Positions 53,374-62,024 of a DNA stretch of 64,000 bases are shown one piece after another. Source of the stretch: Rhizobium sp. N324. Lineage in GTDB: Bacteria > Pseudomonadota > Alphaproteobacteria > Rhizobiales > Rhizobiaceae. Positions within the stretch are counted from its first letter, which is position 1. Every line of letters starts with the position of its first letter. Made by a program: the position numbers and the translations under genes. The stretch spans positions 3,727,501 through 3,791,500 of the forward strand of contig NZ_CP013630.1 in NCBI RefSeq assembly GCF_001664485.1, in the 5' to 3' direction. The notes beneath the pieces were generated by a model that saw only the letters and a list, made by a program, of their open reading frames with translations, was not told the origin of the DNA and did not search any database.

Positions 53374-53798
53374 TTGATCTTCAGCCAGTGCCGGAGCGCT
53401 GCCACCGCGCCATCGCTCGCATAGGTGACGATCGCCCCCGTCGTGAGGCCCGCAAAGGCGATTAAACCCGAAATTCCATAGCCGATCGACTTCATCCGGC
53501 TCCACTCCGCGAGCGCGGGCACCACGGCCTCATGGTTGTTGTTGACGGTATCCTTTAGGGTCCTGACCTCCTCGCGCAGAGTTGCGTCCACGCCACTGCT
53601 GATCTCGACGACCTTATCCAGGAGATTGATCTGCCTCATCTGCTCATCGAGCCGCCGATGGATGACAGATCGGCTTTTGTGAGCATTTTCCTTCTCGTCA
53701 TTCACCTCGTTGCGCAGGAGGCTGACATTCTCCTCTATGCCTGTCAGTCTGCCTTCGACGCGCCCGAGAGCGCGCAGGATATCGTCATTGGATGTCAT
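53370..53798 (-). CDS. DUF1515-like coiled-coil membrane protein
   Basis: A 142-residue protein. Residues 1-85 are a long coiled coil (ALGRVEGRLTGIEENVSLLR..., LDEQMRQINLLDKVVEI), followed by a transmembrane helix (SIGYGISGLIAFAGLTTGAIVTY) and a short tail. This matches the rhizobial DUF1515 family, found next to prophage tail and lysis genes. A structural or lysis-associated role is possible but not known. It is the leftmost gene on the prophage strand. Confidence 0.65.
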   Translation of the reverse strand: MTSNDDILRALGRVEGRLTGIEENVSLLRNEVNDEKENAHKSRSVIHRRLDEQMRQINLLDKVVEISSGVDATLREEVRTLKDTVNNNHEAVVPALAEWSRMKSIGYGISGLIAFAGLTTGAIVTYASDGAVAALRHWLKIN

Positions 53799-53962
53799 CG
53801 ATAGCTCGTCCTGCTGTGTAATTCGCGTCGTTCAACCGCCAGGCCCAAGCCGGCATTCGGACAGTAAAAATCCGCCCCGAGGAGAGGCCTTCGATGATGA
53901 TTTTAGAGACTGCTAAGCCACTTACCCTTCCCCATAAATTGATGATCGGGCGGTGGGGCGAC

Positions 53963-55204
53963 CTAAACAGCCCAGGCCTTAAGTGAGGATGCCAGGAATG
54001 TGCCCAGATCGGTGTACTGCAGTTCGTTCGGATGGTTGGCGTTGAACATCCAACCCAAGGCGTTCAAGGTCACCCAGTCTGTATATTTGTCATACTGGTC
54101 GATCATGGGCAGATCGTTTGTGGTGGCAAGGGTGCGAAGCGCCTGGCGGAACTGCTGCTGCACCGAATCCGCGATGATGTCCACGCGCGACGGGTTGCCG
54201 GTCATCAGCAATACATCGGCGCCTCCTGCCTTGGCGGCGTTGATGATCGACTGCATCTGCGTGGGGTATGTCGTGTTGTAGGATGACGGCGACAGCAGCG
54301 CGTTGTTGATCGTCAGGTCAATGAAGACAAGGTCAGCGTCGGCGCAGTGGTTCGTGACGGCATTCAGCGCTGACCAGGGGTTTGCCGTGCCGATCCAATC
54401 GGAAGTCTGCGACACGCAGTTGCCGAGGTTCCAGATGTCAATGGCCGGCGTCGTATCGTCCCATGCGCGAACGCCGATGACAAAGGCATTGCCCGACACC
54501 CGCTTGATGTTCAGCGTATGCAAGCCCTTCGCGCCGCAATCAATGATCGTCCGCCGGATAGAGCTCGCCCCAGACTGGTCAAGAACCGTTTCAGCGCCGC
54601 CGTCAACGTTGTAGGTGATTGAGCCGCCCGTGCTGATCGTCAACTCGATCAGCTCAAACTTCGTAATCTGGACGGTCGGCGCGTAGCTAAGAACGCTTGT
54701 GGTGTCAGTTGTGTTGGTGAACAGGACACCGCCGGCCGTCGTGGACGTCGACAAGATCCAGCCGGACGAGGCAGGGTTAAAGCCCGGCTTCACCGAATTG
54801 CGGTTTTCCGTAATCGTGACCGTGGTTGTGGTTATGCCAGAGCTTCCGACTTTATTTTCGTTGATTGCCGGGTTGCCAAGGCCGGTCAGCGCCGCCGCGA
54901 GTTTCGCCGGCCAGCCCTTCGGCATACAACCTACCCGGCCGTTGCCACCCGTGCCCGAGCCTTCGCCAAACGTCGTGCTGTCCCCGACGCAAACAAACTT
55001 GCCCCGGCCAGTCCCGCCGGCAACGCGCGCGAGCGCCGGTTTCGTTTTGCTGAACTGCGAGGTTTTGAAATTGAATTGGCCTGGCAGGGGCACAGGGCCG
55101 CCCCCACCCGCACTCACCTGTACATTGCCGATCCGCACCGACGAAAGCAGCTGCTCGCCGAGATAAAGTTTCGCGACATCCTTGTCGCCTATCTTGACCG
55201 GCAT
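53963..55204 (-). CDS. Phage tail-associated SGNH/GDSL esterase
   Basis: A 413-residue protein. The N-terminal 35 residues (PVKIGDKDVAKLYLGEQLL...) look like a tail-attachment segment and are followed by a Gly/Pro linker. The SGNH hydrolase core has block I FVCVGDSTTFGEG with the nucleophilic Ser, an Asn-containing block (LTINNALL), and a C-terminal HPNELQY with the catalytic His. An inserted beta domain (about 150-260) may bind polysaccharide. It probably deacetylates host surface glycan during adsorption. Confidence 0.72.
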   Translation of the reverse strand: MPVKIGDKDVAKLYLGEQLLSSVRIGNVQVSAGGGGPVPLPGQFNFKTSQFSKTKPALARVAGGTGRGKFVCVGDSTTFGEGSGTGGNGRVGCMPKGWPAKLAAALTGLGNPAINENKVGSSGITTTTVTITENRNSVKPGFNPASSGWILSTSTTAGGVLFTNTTDTTSVLSYAPTVQITKFELIELTISTGGSITYNVDGGAETVLDQSGASSIRRTIIDCGAKGLHTLNIKRVSGNAFVIGVRAWDDTTPAIDIWNLGNCVSQTSDWIGTANPWSALNAVTNHCADADLVFIDLTINNALLSPSSYNTTYPTQMQSIINAAKAGGADVLLMTGNPSRVDIIADSVQQQFRQALRTLATTNDLPMIDQYDKYTDWVTLNALGWMFNANHPNELQYTDLGTFLASSLKAWAV

Positions 55205-55207
55205 GGA

Positions 55208-55426
55208 TCAGGCCCCCGGGATGACGTAGAGGATTGCCGGGTTCTTCGTCGCCAGCGCGTCGTATTGCGCCTGGCTGAGCATCACGACGGCCGCGAATAC
55301 GGCGCCGGTACCGGCCATGCCGCTCGCATCGGCGCCGGCGATCGCACGCTCGAGGTCGAGGATGGTGGCGGAGCTTTCCCCGCCGGGATTTGCCTTCTTG
55401 AGCGCGAAGGCGGAAAGATCGGCCAT
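55208..55426 (-). CDS. Phage hypothetical protein, 72 aa
   Basis: A small Ala-rich protein (MADLSAFALKKAN... LSQAQYDALATKNPAILYVIPGA). The ATG at 55426 has GAGGAG seven bases upstream; an earlier in-frame start at 55492 is less likely. It lies three bases before the esterase gene, suggesting it belongs to the tail-spike unit. No recognised family, although similar short proteins precede tail esterases in rhizobial prophages. Confidence 0.55.
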   Translation of the reverse strand: MADLSAFALKKANPGGESSATILDLERAIAGADASGMAGTGAVFAAVVMLSQAQYDALATKNPAILYVIPGA

Positions 55427-55501
55427 GTCTGGATCTCCTCTGGCAATGGGGGATCGCTGCGCAGCCACCCGGCGGCGCAGGATCTCGTTCACTCGAAAGT
55501 T

Positions 55502-55777
55502 TCAGTTCGCCGCGTCGACCGCGGTTACGCACGCCGCACGCCGTGCCTCGCCGATGTTCCGGGCCGTGCGATCCTCAGACCAGTTGTCGAAGATCTCCTG
55601 CTGCGACATGTCCCGGTCTGGCTTCGGCGAAAGCGCCGGCGTTTCCTTCCGGCATTCCGGCGGCAGCACCGGCTTCACCACCTTGGTGATGACGAGGGGC
55701 GCCGGCCGGTCAGTCAGGGAGCATCCGGACACGATCGCGGGAAAGGCCAATAGCGCCACCATCAGGAAGGGCCGCAT
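55502..55777 (-). CDS. Rz1-like outer-membrane spanin lipoprotein
   Basis: A 91-residue protein with a lipoprotein signal (MRPFLMVALLAFPAIVSGC, lipobox IVSGC, Cys19) and a Pro-rich mature part (PVLPPECRKETPALSPKP). The 5' end lies inside the 3' part of the Rz-like gene in another frame (68-base overlap), the classical Rz/Rz1 arrangement. With Rz it would fuse inner and outer membranes in the final step of host lysis. The call is from architecture and overlap rather than sequence similarity. Confidence 0.65.
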   Translation of the reverse strand: MRPFLMVALLAFPAIVSGCSLTDRPAPLVITKVVKPVLPPECRKETPALSPKPDRDMSQQEIFDNWSEDRTARNIGEARRAACVTAVDAAN

Positions 55778-56069
55778 TTCGTTTCCTCAATTCCTCGAGC
55801 TGCTGGGAGGCGGCGTTGACGCGATCGCTCGCGTCCGCCTGGATCTGGATGACGGCGTTCGCCTGGTCGGCGATCTTCTTGTTCGCCTCGGCATTGGCCT
55901 TTTCGATCTTCGCCGTCCACTCGGCGTCGGAAAGCGCTTTGGCGGAGGATGCGGCGCCGTCGACCATGGAACGGATTTCGCGGATGGACAGGAAGACGAG
56001 GCCGGAGATGGCGAGCAGCAGAGCGAGAGCAGCCAAGCCGATCGAGATGGGTTTCGACAGGCCGAACAT
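55710..56069 (-). CDS. Rz-like inner-membrane spanin
   Basis: A 119-residue protein. An N-terminal transmembrane helix (ISIGLAALALLLAISGLVFLS) is followed by a long periplasmic coiled coil (about residues 40-100: WTAKIEKANAEANKKIADQ, ASQQLEELRKRNA). This is the i-spanin layout. Its start codon shares one base with the lysozyme stop (TGATG), and its 3' end contains the Rz1-like gene start. Confidence 0.68.
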   Translation of the reverse strand: MFGLSKPISIGLAALALLLAISGLVFLSIREIRSMVDGAASSAKALSDAEWTAKIEKANAEANKKIADQANAVIQIQADASDRVNAASQQLEELRKRNAALPDGGAIGLSRDRVRMLPD

Positions 56070-56671
56070 CAGATGCCGCTCACGCAGAGTTCGGCTTCGC
56101 CGATGCGTTGGGCATCGCCCATCTCACGCCGGCGCACCAGGCCTTGCACGACCTGACCGCCGGCTCGGTTCCATGCCGTCTGCCTCTCGCAAGCTTCCCG
56201 CCACCTTCCCTGCTTTGCCGCCTCCATGGCCTTGGAACGAACCATGCCGCCAACCCCGAAATTATAGGAACCGGAAAGCTGCGCCGCCTGCACGCTCACG
56301 GGGAAATGGACGTACTGCGGCACCTGCTTGGTCAGCGGCAGGTAATATTCGTTGAACAGATCCGCCTCGAGGAAGTCGTCGCATTCCTTTCGGCTGAACC
56401 TCATCCCCTTCTGGATCGGCTTTCCATTCAGCCTCGTCTTGCCGTAGCAGATGTCGTAGATCTTGGCGTAAGGGTCCCAATGGGCATCAAGCACAACGCC
56501 CTCCCAGGTGCTGATCAGCGCCTCTTTCGCCAGGATGACGGCCGGCGGGTGAATGGTCGGCGAGGTATCCTTAGTGCTCTGCCATCCGCCAGCTGCGGCA
56601 GCGATAAGAGCAGCCGCGATCGCAGTCTTCCCGCGTTTGGTCGCGACAATCTTATTGATCGGCATCGTCAT
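56069..56671 (-). CDS. Phage lysozyme (GH24 family, signal-anchor type)
   Basis: About 200 residues. An Ala/Gly-rich weakly hydrophobic N-terminus (KTAIAAALIAAAAGGW) after a basic start looks like a signal-anchor-release segment. The muramidase core has Glu57 (STWEG) and Asp66 (HWDPY) with the 8-residue spacing of GH24 lysozymes, then DICYGKT. The third triad position expected to be Thr is Tyr72, a deviation. SYNFGVGG and TAWNRAGG are further family blocks. It lies between the holin-like and spanin genes. It cleaves peptidoglycan at lysis. Confidence 0.85.
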   Translation of the reverse strand: MTMPINKIVATKRGKTAIAAALIAAAAGGWQSTKDTSPTIHPPAVILAKEALISTWEGVVLDAHWDPYAKIYDICYGKTRLNGKPIQKGMRFSRKECDDFLEADLFNEYYLPLTKQVPQYVHFPVSVQAAQLSGSYNFGVGGMVRSKAMEAAKQGRWREACERQTAWNRAGGQVVQGLVRRREMGDAQRIGEAELCVSGI

Positions 56672-56867
56672 TTTCCTTGAGTTTGCGCTGCTCCACGACC
56701 CGGCCAAACGGCGACAGCGCCAGGATGAGGATCAGCAGCCACCGAGGAAGATACCCGTCCAAAAAGGGAACGATGTACGGAAGGATACCGAGGAGGCCGG
56801 CGATGTAGACAGGCCAAAGGGCCAGCGACCACGTGAGTACGCGGCGCTTGTGCTTTACAAGGCGCAT
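56652..56867 (-). CDS. Holin-like small membrane protein
   Basis: A 71-residue protein with a basic N-terminus (MRLVKHKRR), two hydrophobic helices (LTWSLALWPVYIAGLLGIL and WLLILILALSPFG) joined by a short loop, and a charged C-terminus. It overlaps the start of the lysozyme gene, the standard position of a holin that would release the signal-anchored lysozyme. No family match is claimed. Confidence 0.6.
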   Translation of the reverse strand: MRLVKHKRRVLTWSLALWPVYIAGLLGILPYIVPFLDGYLPRWLLILILALSPFGRVVEQRKLKENDDADQ

Positions 56868-56933
56868 GGGGGGGGGTCCTGAGGGATTGGTAAGCGAGCC
56901 ATCGTCGCTATCTGCGACGACGTTTTACCGCGG

Positions 56934-57518
56934 CTAGCTTATAAGAGGACGGAGTGATGAAATCATCGTTGGGACGGATCTCGTAGAGACGGCCGTTTTG
57001 GTAGGATGGACACCATCAGGGATGTCGGTCGTTGTCGCCCCTACCCATCCCGGCGCCAAATCGATGAGGGTGAGCTGGCTGTCGGCTGCGCAGATGTCTC
57101 GATAGTTCTGAGCGTATGCGGCCCAATTCACCCGATCAGAGACCGGATACAGGCCGCCGGCGACCGGCTGGTTCATGATCATCAGGCAGATTTTCACGTT
57201 CGGGTCATTGGCCCGAAGCTGCGATATCATGTTTAGATGGTTTGCCTGCGCTTGCGCGACCGAGATACTGCGCACGATATATGCATCATTCATGTTGTAT
57301 TCTAGAACGACGATCTCCGGCCGCGTTCGCAGGGCGCGATAGAGGAACGTTAGTCCGATGGCGCTATCTGCCCCGTTCTCTCCGAAATTATAGATGCGCG
57401 CGGTCGACTGCTTGCCCTCACGCAATCCACGCTCGACCTGGCGCTGCCAGAGATTGTAGTAATCGCCTTGATAGGTCAGGCTGGTGCCGCAGGTGGCGAT
57501 GCGAATTTCCTTACTCAT
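56934..57518 (-). CDS. Second phage SGNH/GDSL hydrolase
   Basis: A 194-residue protein. SGNH blocks: IATCGTSLTYQGDY (nucleophile region, with Ser in GTSL), NFGENGADSAIG (Gly block), EYNMNDAY (Asn block) and DGVHPTKT (catalytic Asp and His). The ATG at 57518 overlaps the upstream tail gene by 4 bases; the frame continues upstream but in non-coding sequence. Because it is in the tail-fibre unit it probably de-esterifies a surface polysaccharide. Confidence 0.75.
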   Translation of the reverse strand: MSKEIRIATCGTSLTYQGDYYNLWQRQVERGLREGKQSTARIYNFGENGADSAIGLTFLYRALRTRPEIVVLEYNMNDAYIVRSISVAQAQANHLNMISQLRANDPNVKICLMIMNQPVAGGLYPVSDRVNWAAYAQNYRDICAADSQLTLIDLAPGWVGATTTDIPDGVHPTKTAVSTRSVPTMISSLRPLIS

Positions 57519-58279
57519 CTTTTGCTCCTGCGATCCCAATAACCGACGGTTTGGACCGAGCTGTTCATGTTGCTCGCCGCATAGCCGACGACGCGGCCAT
57601 TGACGTCTGTCATGACGATGCCACGATACCCCAGGGTGTCCGCGGCGGGCTTGACCCCCATGGTGTAAAAGCGACCCATGCTTGGATCTCCGCCATCGGG
57701 GTCCATAAGGCCAATTTCGCCGCCGCCGGTGTTGACCAGGATCAGCGCCTGAACTTCGCACTTGAAGCCGATCGGCGATTTCATGGTGATGACAGTGGAA
57801 GATGCACCAAGATTGCCGCTGTACTGATTCTCCATGACACCCCACGCACACCAGTCTTCTGTCTGTGTGTATGGGATGATGTTGGCGGAGCTATCGGTGA
57901 GAACACTCCACACGCGCCGGCTGGGCGCCAGCTCCCACCCTGCCGGATATGCCGGGTTCGTGAGCGACCCAGAGGCGAGAATATCGACGGCCCCGCTCGT
58001 CGGATTCTGCATCACATGAAGGTGGTACCATGTGCTGGCCGCGAGCGCGCCTTGGTCAAGTGCGCCATTGCCACTGCCGGCCGCCCAGTTTTGATCAAGG
58101 CGCTTCAGCATGCCCGCCGTTAACTTTATGTCGGCGTCGTCAAGTTGCGACCGACAAGACCCTGGCGCAATAACAATTCGTTTCGTCGGAACGGTCGGAT
58201 CTCGCGACGTCTCGAGACCGACAAGATATTGCGGAGGCAGGCCGCTCTGCGTCATTGACGGCGGGATCTTCTGGACCAT
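57515..58279 (-). CDS. Phage tail-region protein, 254 aa
   Basis: A beta-rich protein with a Gly/Ser/Thr-rich composition. Excerpts such as WYHLHVMQNPTSGAVDILAS and the C-terminal YRGIVMTDVNGRVVGYA resemble distal tail-fibre modules of rhizobial prophages. It lies between the fibre gene (3 bases downstream of its stop) and the SGNH hydrolase (4-base overlap). It may carry receptor binding. No specific family recognised. Confidence 0.6.
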   Translation of the reverse strand: MVQKIPPSMTQSGLPPQYLVGLETSRDPTVPTKRIVIAPGSCRSQLDDADIKLTAGMLKRLDQNWAAGSGNGALDQGALAASTWYHLHVMQNPTSGAVDILASGSLTNPAYPAGWELAPSRRVWSVLTDSSANIIPYTQTEDWCAWGVMENQYSGNLGASSTVITMKSPIGFKCEVQALILVNTGGGEIGLMDPDGGDPSMGRFYTMGVKPAADTLGYRGIVMTDVNGRVVGYAASNMNSSVQTVGYWDRRSKR

Positions 58280-58282
58280 TGT

Positions 58283-59791
58283 TTATGCCTTTATTTCTTC
58301 AACAACGAGGGTTGCGGCAGACACGCCGCCCAAAAGGCGGCCAGCGGTTGAGCCGTTTAGACGAGCGGTCCCTGCCACAGCATCCGGCCCGACACGAACA
58401 GAGATTGTCACCGCGGTCGTGATGCCAGGAACGAAATCAACTTCGACACTCGACATAAACGCCTGATCTGCCGACACAACGGTAACGCCTACAGCGTTTC
58501 GGGCATCGGCCGCCGTTCCGTTGATGCTTGTTCCTGTGGCGAATATCGCGGCTATCACAGTGCCGGCCGCACTCCGCGAAACCTGCCCTCTAAAGCGACA
58601 CCGGAGTTTATTGGTTGTCGATTTAGGCGTGATGGTAAGTGTGAGAATTTCCGTTCCCTCAGTGATTTGAGGTGCCGTGTCGTCTCTTGGGATAACCGTC
58701 GTTAGCGTGGCATTGGCGGCATACGAGGCACTGGCACTATCGACGACGGAGCCAGTGGGCATCTGCGCGTTCGTTATAGCGACGCCACTGGCCGCCGCCC
58801 CGATTTTCGTCCGGATTGCCGCCGCATCGGCGGCCGACATCTTCGCCGCCGTGACGGCGTCCGCGCCAAGTTTCACTGTGGTCACGGAGCCGTCGCTTGG
58901 GCTTCCTACATCCACCTTGTTGCCAAAACGAACGTCAATCTCGACGCCATTTGGTACTGGCGCGCCTGAAATTCTCAGATAGGGGTCGCCGCTGACGTGC
59001 TGGAGTGTATAGGCGGAAATCGGCTGCCACACCCCGCCGACGTTGACGAACATGTTGTTGGCGCTGCCCGGGTCAACAGAAAGCTCGAAATCGGTCGTGG
59101 CGCCATCGCCCGTGAAGCTGTTTTGCACGAAGTTGTTTTTTGCCAGGTCCGCCCAGTCTGCCGCTTCTGCCGCTGCAGCCTCCGCGCGATCGGCCGCATC
59201 TTCCGCAGCGGCGATGATGGCAGACGTCACCTGATCACTGACAAGGCGGAAGGTAGATCCCGAGATCACGCCGAGGAGTTGCATGCCGGCGATGAGCCCT
59301 CCGGCGAGCACGTCGTTTCCGCTGTTGGTCTTCACGGTCAACGAAGAGCCGCCATTGAAGGACACAGTCACCGGAGATCCCGTGTTCGCTTCGAAGACGC
59401 CAAGGATGATCAATGCCGACTGGCTGACGGGGATGCTGCTTGCCGCTTGGATCGCGTTCGGTGTCCCAGACCCCATGTCTGTCGCAACGATGAATGAATA
59501 GGGCAAGTCTGCGAGCCACGTCCACGAACCCGAGTTCGCCGCCCCATTCTTTCGGTAGATTCCGTTATAGGAAGCGGTCGGATCGCCGATAACCCACGCC
59601 ATCGTATTAGGTGGCTGCGAGAGATCTCCGTACAGTGCCGCTCGCGTTGCATAGACCTTCCCACCGCTGGCGAGGAAAGCGTCGATCGAGCCCTCGACCC
59701 ACGTGCCCCATTCACGAATTTGCTCCTTGTCCGGCTGAAGCGGATTGGACGAAGGGCCATCAGCCCAGATTTGCACGGCCTTCATCGGCAT
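58283..59791 (-). CDS. Phage tail fibre protein
   Basis: A 502-residue protein. The N-terminus (KAVQIWADGPSSNPLQPDK, WVEGSIDAFLASGG) is an attachment region. An Ala/Glu/Asp-rich helical segment (about 195-215, AAAEDAADRAEAAAAEAADW) is followed by beta-rich repeats with SFTGDGATTDFEL and a C-terminal domain rich in Thr/Val. This is the layout of trimeric fibres, with the Ala-rich segment as coiled coil. It lies directly downstream of the tail-tip gene. Confidence 0.75.
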   Translation of the reverse strand: MPMKAVQIWADGPSSNPLQPDKEQIREWGTWVEGSIDAFLASGGKVYATRAALYGDLSQPPNTMAWVIGDPTASYNGIYRKNGAANSGSWTWLADLPYSFIVATDMGSGTPNAIQAASSIPVSQSALIILGVFEANTGSPVTVSFNGGSSLTVKTNSGNDVLAGGLIAGMQLLGVISGSTFRLVSDQVTSAIIAAAEDAADRAEAAAAEAADWADLAKNNFVQNSFTGDGATTDFELSVDPGSANNMFVNVGGVWQPISAYTLQHVSGDPYLRISGAPVPNGVEIDVRFGNKVDVGSPSDGSVTTVKLGADAVTAAKMSAADAAAIRTKIGAAASGVAITNAQMPTGSVVDSASASYAANATLTTVIPRDDTAPQITEGTEILTLTITPKSTTNKLRCRFRGQVSRSAAGTVIAAIFATGTSINGTAADARNAVGVTVVSADQAFMSSVEVDFVPGITTAVTISVRVGPDAVAGTARLNGSTAGRLLGGVSAATLVVEEIKA

Positions 59792-59806
59792 TGAAACGCT
59801 TCCTTC

Positions 59807-61990
59807 TCAAGTAACAGTAAAAGCACCCGTTGGCGTTCGCGTACCCTCGATGCCCGAAGCATTCACTGACGCGACCCAGGCATAATAGGTGCCGGCCGGC
59901 CGAGAGATTGTTCGGGAATAGGTTCCGTTGGGTGCGCCCGCCAAGGTCGGGCTGTTGAATGTCGCGGTCGCCGGGTTGTTGACCGCATTGTAATAGACGC
60001 GCCCAGCTGCATAGAGGCTGCTGTTTGGCGCGGTCCAGTTGATCGTCACTTCGCCGGGAACGCCGGTTATAACAGCGCCGATCGTGGGTGCCGGCGGAGC
60101 GGTCGGATTGACGGTCGAGAAGACTGCTTCCGTCGCCGACCAGTCGGAGTATTTGCCTTTTGCGGAAATGAACGCCGCCTGGACGTCAAGCCACTGGTCA
60201 CCGGGCACGACATCCGTGGCACAGACGATGAATCCACCGGATGCGTCGACGTTGACGATCGTCTTCTCGACCCAGCCTCCGGGGCCGCCCCCGCCACCCG
60301 TATCCTGCACACGGTAGCGAACAGCAGGCGTCAGGCTGCTGTCGCCGGGGTCGACGATCGAAACGTTCAGATAGACAGATCCACCGGAAGCGACGGCTAC
60401 CGCCGAATTGATGACCGGCGTCGGGATGTTCGCCGCGTTCGGCTTTGGCGGAGCGGACGGTTTCTGACCTTCCAGTGCGGTCGACCACTGGTCGATGTTG
60501 TCCGGGTGTTGCAACACCTCGAGGCTGAAGCCCCCGCGCATGAGGTCGAGAACCGCGCGGCGGTTTTCGATGATCTTGCCGTCGAGCCTCGGCAGCCGGT
60601 TCGGGGTCTCCAACCTGATCCAACGGCTGTAGACGGCATTGATGCCGGAAAGGCTGACATTCAGCGACCCCCTCACTTTTTGCAGGATACGCTGCCATTC
60701 GCGCCAGCCGAGGCGACGCGCCTGTCGCCAGTTCGTCACCCATTGATAGTTAGCGTCCTCCGCAAGAACCCGCCCCGCAAGAAGCTGCCGATCTTCATCC
60801 TCGAAAAAGTCAGTGTCCGAGGTGGAATAACCAACGTCGGGATAGTTGAATTTCGGGACGAGGCGGTTGATCTCTTCCTCGAAGAGAACGTCGTATTGGA
60901 TGCGATGACCGACGATGTCGTCATCTGTTAGCGTAACGACACGGCTTTCACGGAACTTTCCGGACGTGAATAATAATGCCCCGTCGCCGCGCTCACAGAG
61001 CCAGCCGTCGCATGTCGCCAGGATCGCATTGGTCCCGACCTTCGGTTCTCTCTCCGTCGTGTCCCAGCCACTGCATTCGTATCGCTTTTCGACGCCGCCA
61101 CCCGCGATCGTGACGAGCTCGTCACATACGTTCGCTTCCTCGATCCACATGTCGAGCACTGGCAGGATTGCTTTCCGATAGTCCCGCCGGTGGCCAAACT
61201 CGCTGAAGCACCAGTGCCAGGCGAGCTGCAACGCAGGATTCTTGGAAAAACCCCAGGTGCCCGGCAGGTCTGGATCTTGGGCCGGGTCGCGAAAATCCCA
61301 GACATGCGCTCCGCTCACTTCAACGGATAGCCGCGGGATGTTGAAGGGAAAAGCGGTGCTGAAGTCCTTTGCCTTCGGCGTGAAGGCCTTCATTGCAATC
61401 GACGCCTGGCCATCACCTCGATGATTGTTCGTCCATATTCCGGAGCTGGCGAATGCGTCTACTATTGGCGAATACGGCGTCTCCGGGTTTGCCCCGAGGC
61501 GTGACAAAAGCTGCACCAGATTGGAACCGTAACGGCCGCCTTCCAGCGCCTGCACGTAGCCGGACACGTCGAGCGTCACCTCGTCGTCATGCAGGTAGAA
61601 ACGATTATAGGAGTGGACTGGGTGCCCCGCCATCGCCTGAACGGCGTAGAGAGCCGCGCCAAGTGCTTCCCAAAGCATATATGCGCCTGCCATGCGCGTC
61701 GTACCGATCACCCAGTGGCGCGGCGGAACCGACTGTGTCATCGGAGCCTTGCCGTCTTCGGGCTTCGGCGGCTTCGGCGCCATGGCCGCCTGGATACCGA
61801 CGGTGATCGCCGTGGTAACCAGCGCCGTCGTCAGGCTGCCGAGGACACCAGCAGTCGTCGCTCCAGCCGATCGCCGTGAAAAAAGACGTGAAGAGCGGCG
61901 TAAAAATCGGATCGCGTCGCGCCAGTGGATAATGCGTCGTCGTGTTGCGAAGCCGCCCTTCCCAGATGTCTCGCTGGAAAGCCAATGCAT
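59807..61990 (-). CDS. Phage tail-tip / host-specificity protein (gpJ-like), main reading frame
   Basis: The main frame encodes about 690 residues of a tail-tip protein. It has an N-terminal hydrophobic segment (AGVLGSLTTALVTTAITVGI), a long central region (VLDMWIEEANVCDELVTIAGG, AEDANYQWVTNWRQARRLG) typical of gpJ-like tail proteins of alphaproteobacterial phages, and C-terminal fibronectin III-like domains (PPAPTIGAVITGVPGEVTINW...). The first 40 residues from 61990 (MHWLSSETSGKGG...) are not natural. The proper start is a GTG at 62024 in another frame, so a one-base frame change near 61855-61885 separates the two parts. Confidence 0.78.
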   Translation of the reverse strand: MHWLSSETSGKGGFATRRRIIHWRDAIRFLRRSSRLFSRRSAGATTAGVLGSLTTALVTTAITVGIQAAMAPKPPKPEDGKAPMTQSVPPRHWVIGTTRMAGAYMLWEALGAALYAVQAMAGHPVHSYNRFYLHDDEVTLDVSGYVQALEGGRYGSNLVQLLSRLGANPETPYSPIVDAFASSGIWTNNHRGDGQASIAMKAFTPKAKDFSTAFPFNIPRLSVEVSGAHVWDFRDPAQDPDLPGTWGFSKNPALQLAWHWCFSEFGHRRDYRKAILPVLDMWIEEANVCDELVTIAGGGVEKRYECSGWDTTEREPKVGTNAILATCDGWLCERGDGALLFTSGKFRESRVVTLTDDDIVGHRIQYDVLFEEEINRLVPKFNYPDVGYSTSDTDFFEDEDRQLLAGRVLAEDANYQWVTNWRQARRLGWREWQRILQKVRGSLNVSLSGINAVYSRWIRLETPNRLPRLDGKIIENRRAVLDLMRGGFSLEVLQHPDNIDQWSTALEGQKPSAPPKPNAANIPTPVINSAVAVASGGSVYLNVSIVDPGDSSLTPAVRYRVQDTGGGGGPGGWVEKTIVNVDASGGFIVCATDVVPGDQWLDVQAAFISAKGKYSDWSATEAVFSTVNPTAPPAPTIGAVITGVPGEVTINWTAPNSSLYAAGRVYYNAVNNPATATFNSPTLAGAPNGTYSRTISRPAGTYYAWVASVNASGIEGTRTPTGAFTVT

Positions 61991-62024
61991 AGTTCGCGCA
62001 ATAGAAGCGTTCGTCGGAAATCAC
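61850..62024 (-). pseudogene. 5' end of the tail-tip gene in a shifted frame
   Basis: The GTG at 62024 overlaps the NlpC/P60-like gene stop (GTGA) and has GGAGG upstream. It reads MISDERFYCANYALAFQRDI..., continuing to FTPLFTSFFTAIGWS. It then degenerates, whereas the frame one base away continues as ATTAGVLGSLTTALV, the natural hydrophobic segment. A run of six A (61879-61884 on the plus strand) lies in the switch region. Possible causes are a real frameshift mutation, a sequencing error or programmed frameshifting. Confidence 0.6.
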
